Source of the DNA: DAIMZI01 sp036734025
Lineage (GTDB): Bacteria > Pseudomonadota > Alphaproteobacteria > Rhizobiales > Rhodomicrobiaceae
Direction of reading: 5' to 3'
Length of the DNA: 64,000 bases
Assembly: GCA_036734025.1 (NCBI GenBank)
Contig: DAIMZI010000001.1
Coordinates: forward strand, 176,267 to 240,266
The notes under the pieces are model-generated. The model was not told the origin of the DNA and did no database searches. It worked only from the letters and a program-made list of their open reading frames with translations. The position numbers and the translations under genes were made by a program. Shown piece after piece: positions 63,469 through 64,000 of this stretch (positions are counted from its first letter, which is position 1; every line of letters starts with the position of its first letter).

Positions 63469-64000
63469 TGACACCCTGCTGTTGTTGAAAAAAGCCGTCG
63501 AGGCCAGCCCGGTTTACGGGCGGCAAGGCGGCGCACGGCTCTAGCGCCCGCAAGCTGCTGCCGGCCCTTGAGAGGTCGTTGGCCCGGTCGGGATGCCAGG
63601 CGCGGCTAGCTTGTATGACAAGTTTATCAACAAAATGCTGCGCCGCAAAGCGGATGATTGCCGGCGCGCGGTTGCGGGTTGTGAGCGTTCAGCACATGCG
63701 CTTTTACGACCAGCCCCCGACACGGCTGGCTTTTTTACACTATTGTCGGGCTGACCTTGATTGCCGGCCTTAAAACCACATCCTTAAGTTGCCTTGATCG
63801 TCTATACCATCAAATGTTGCAAAGTAGACTTGTGCATGGCGCGCCGCAAATACGTGGACCGCGGCTCGAAATGGATGTTCTCGCAACACAACCAGGAACA
63901 GTGATATTTTGTAAAATGTCCAGATTGCAAAGGATGACTTGCATGCGGGCATAGCCTCGGGCAGCATGCTGAGCGCATCCCGCCTGTTACTCCGCCGCGC
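63469..64000. other. Gene-free right end of the window
   Basis: 532 bp where I see no credible gene, repeat or RNA. The only ORFs are short, lack ribosome-binding sites and show no recognisable sequence. Confidence 0.5.

Overview
The window is a 64-kb piece of a GC-rich alphaproteobacterial chromosome, most likely of the order Hyphomicrobiales (Rhizobiales). The evidence is gene order and gene architecture: dusB(nifR3)-ntrB-ntrC-ntrY-ntrX-trkA, hfq-hflX-mazG, a fused ispDF, and the block rpsF-rpsR-(DUF2232)-rplI-dnaB-alr-radA-cvpA-purF. A palindromic intergenic repeat of rhizobial type lies at 47.0 kb. Species cannot be named from the sequence. No rRNA, tRNA, IS element, prophage or CRISPR array was seen. 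A 100-N assembly gap sits at 40938-41037.

Layout. 1-2.9 kb: tail of metG, tatD and a metallo-beta-lactamase-fold hydrolase (plus strand, overlapping starts and stops). 2.9-14.3 kb (minus strand): rpsF-rpsR-DUF2232-rplI, a cyclopropane-fatty-acid synthase, then dnaB-alr-radA-cvpA-purF-SDR. 14.6-20.9 kb (plus): fatty-acid and envelope genes fabD-fabG-acpP-fabF-mltG-gmk. 20.9-28.9 kb (minus): the outer-membrane biogenesis cluster lptF-lptG-lptD-surA-pdxA-rsmA. 29.2-31.8 kb (plus): pepA and mazG. 31.8-45.1 kb (minus): dusB-ntrB-ntrC, ntrY-ntrX, trkA-trkH, hfq-hflX, i.e. nitrogen control, potassium uptake and RNA-level regulation. 45.3-47.0 kb (plus): ispDF and pncC.

From 47 kb the content is more accessory: pta and xsc (sulfoacetaldehyde to acetyl phosphate to acetyl-CoA, the end of taurine/sulfonate catabolism); an orphan secreted protein; a secreted His/Arg/Tyr-rich protein; a YbjN-domain protein; a membrane protein of unknown function; a TPP-riboswitch-controlled GNAT-thiC operon; a DctPQM TRAP transporter; a YHS-domain secreted protein; a PPC-like secreted protein; an AlkB-type integral-membrane hydroxylase; and a small Cys-rich secreted protein.

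The most unusual signals are non-coding. (1) A 19-bp perfect tandem array, broken by the N gap, lies between ntrC and ntrY, just downstream of a sigma-54-like promoter, so it would be the ntrYX mRNA leader. (2) A large stem-loop directly in front of the TPP aptamer has an 8-nt segment able to pair into the aptamer. (3) Perfect palindromes lie in the xsc leader and in front of dnaB. (4) Short tandem duplications (14, 14, 15, 15, 19 and 61 bp) recur in intergenic or terminal positions. (5) A nine-G tract lies just upstream of the fabG start.
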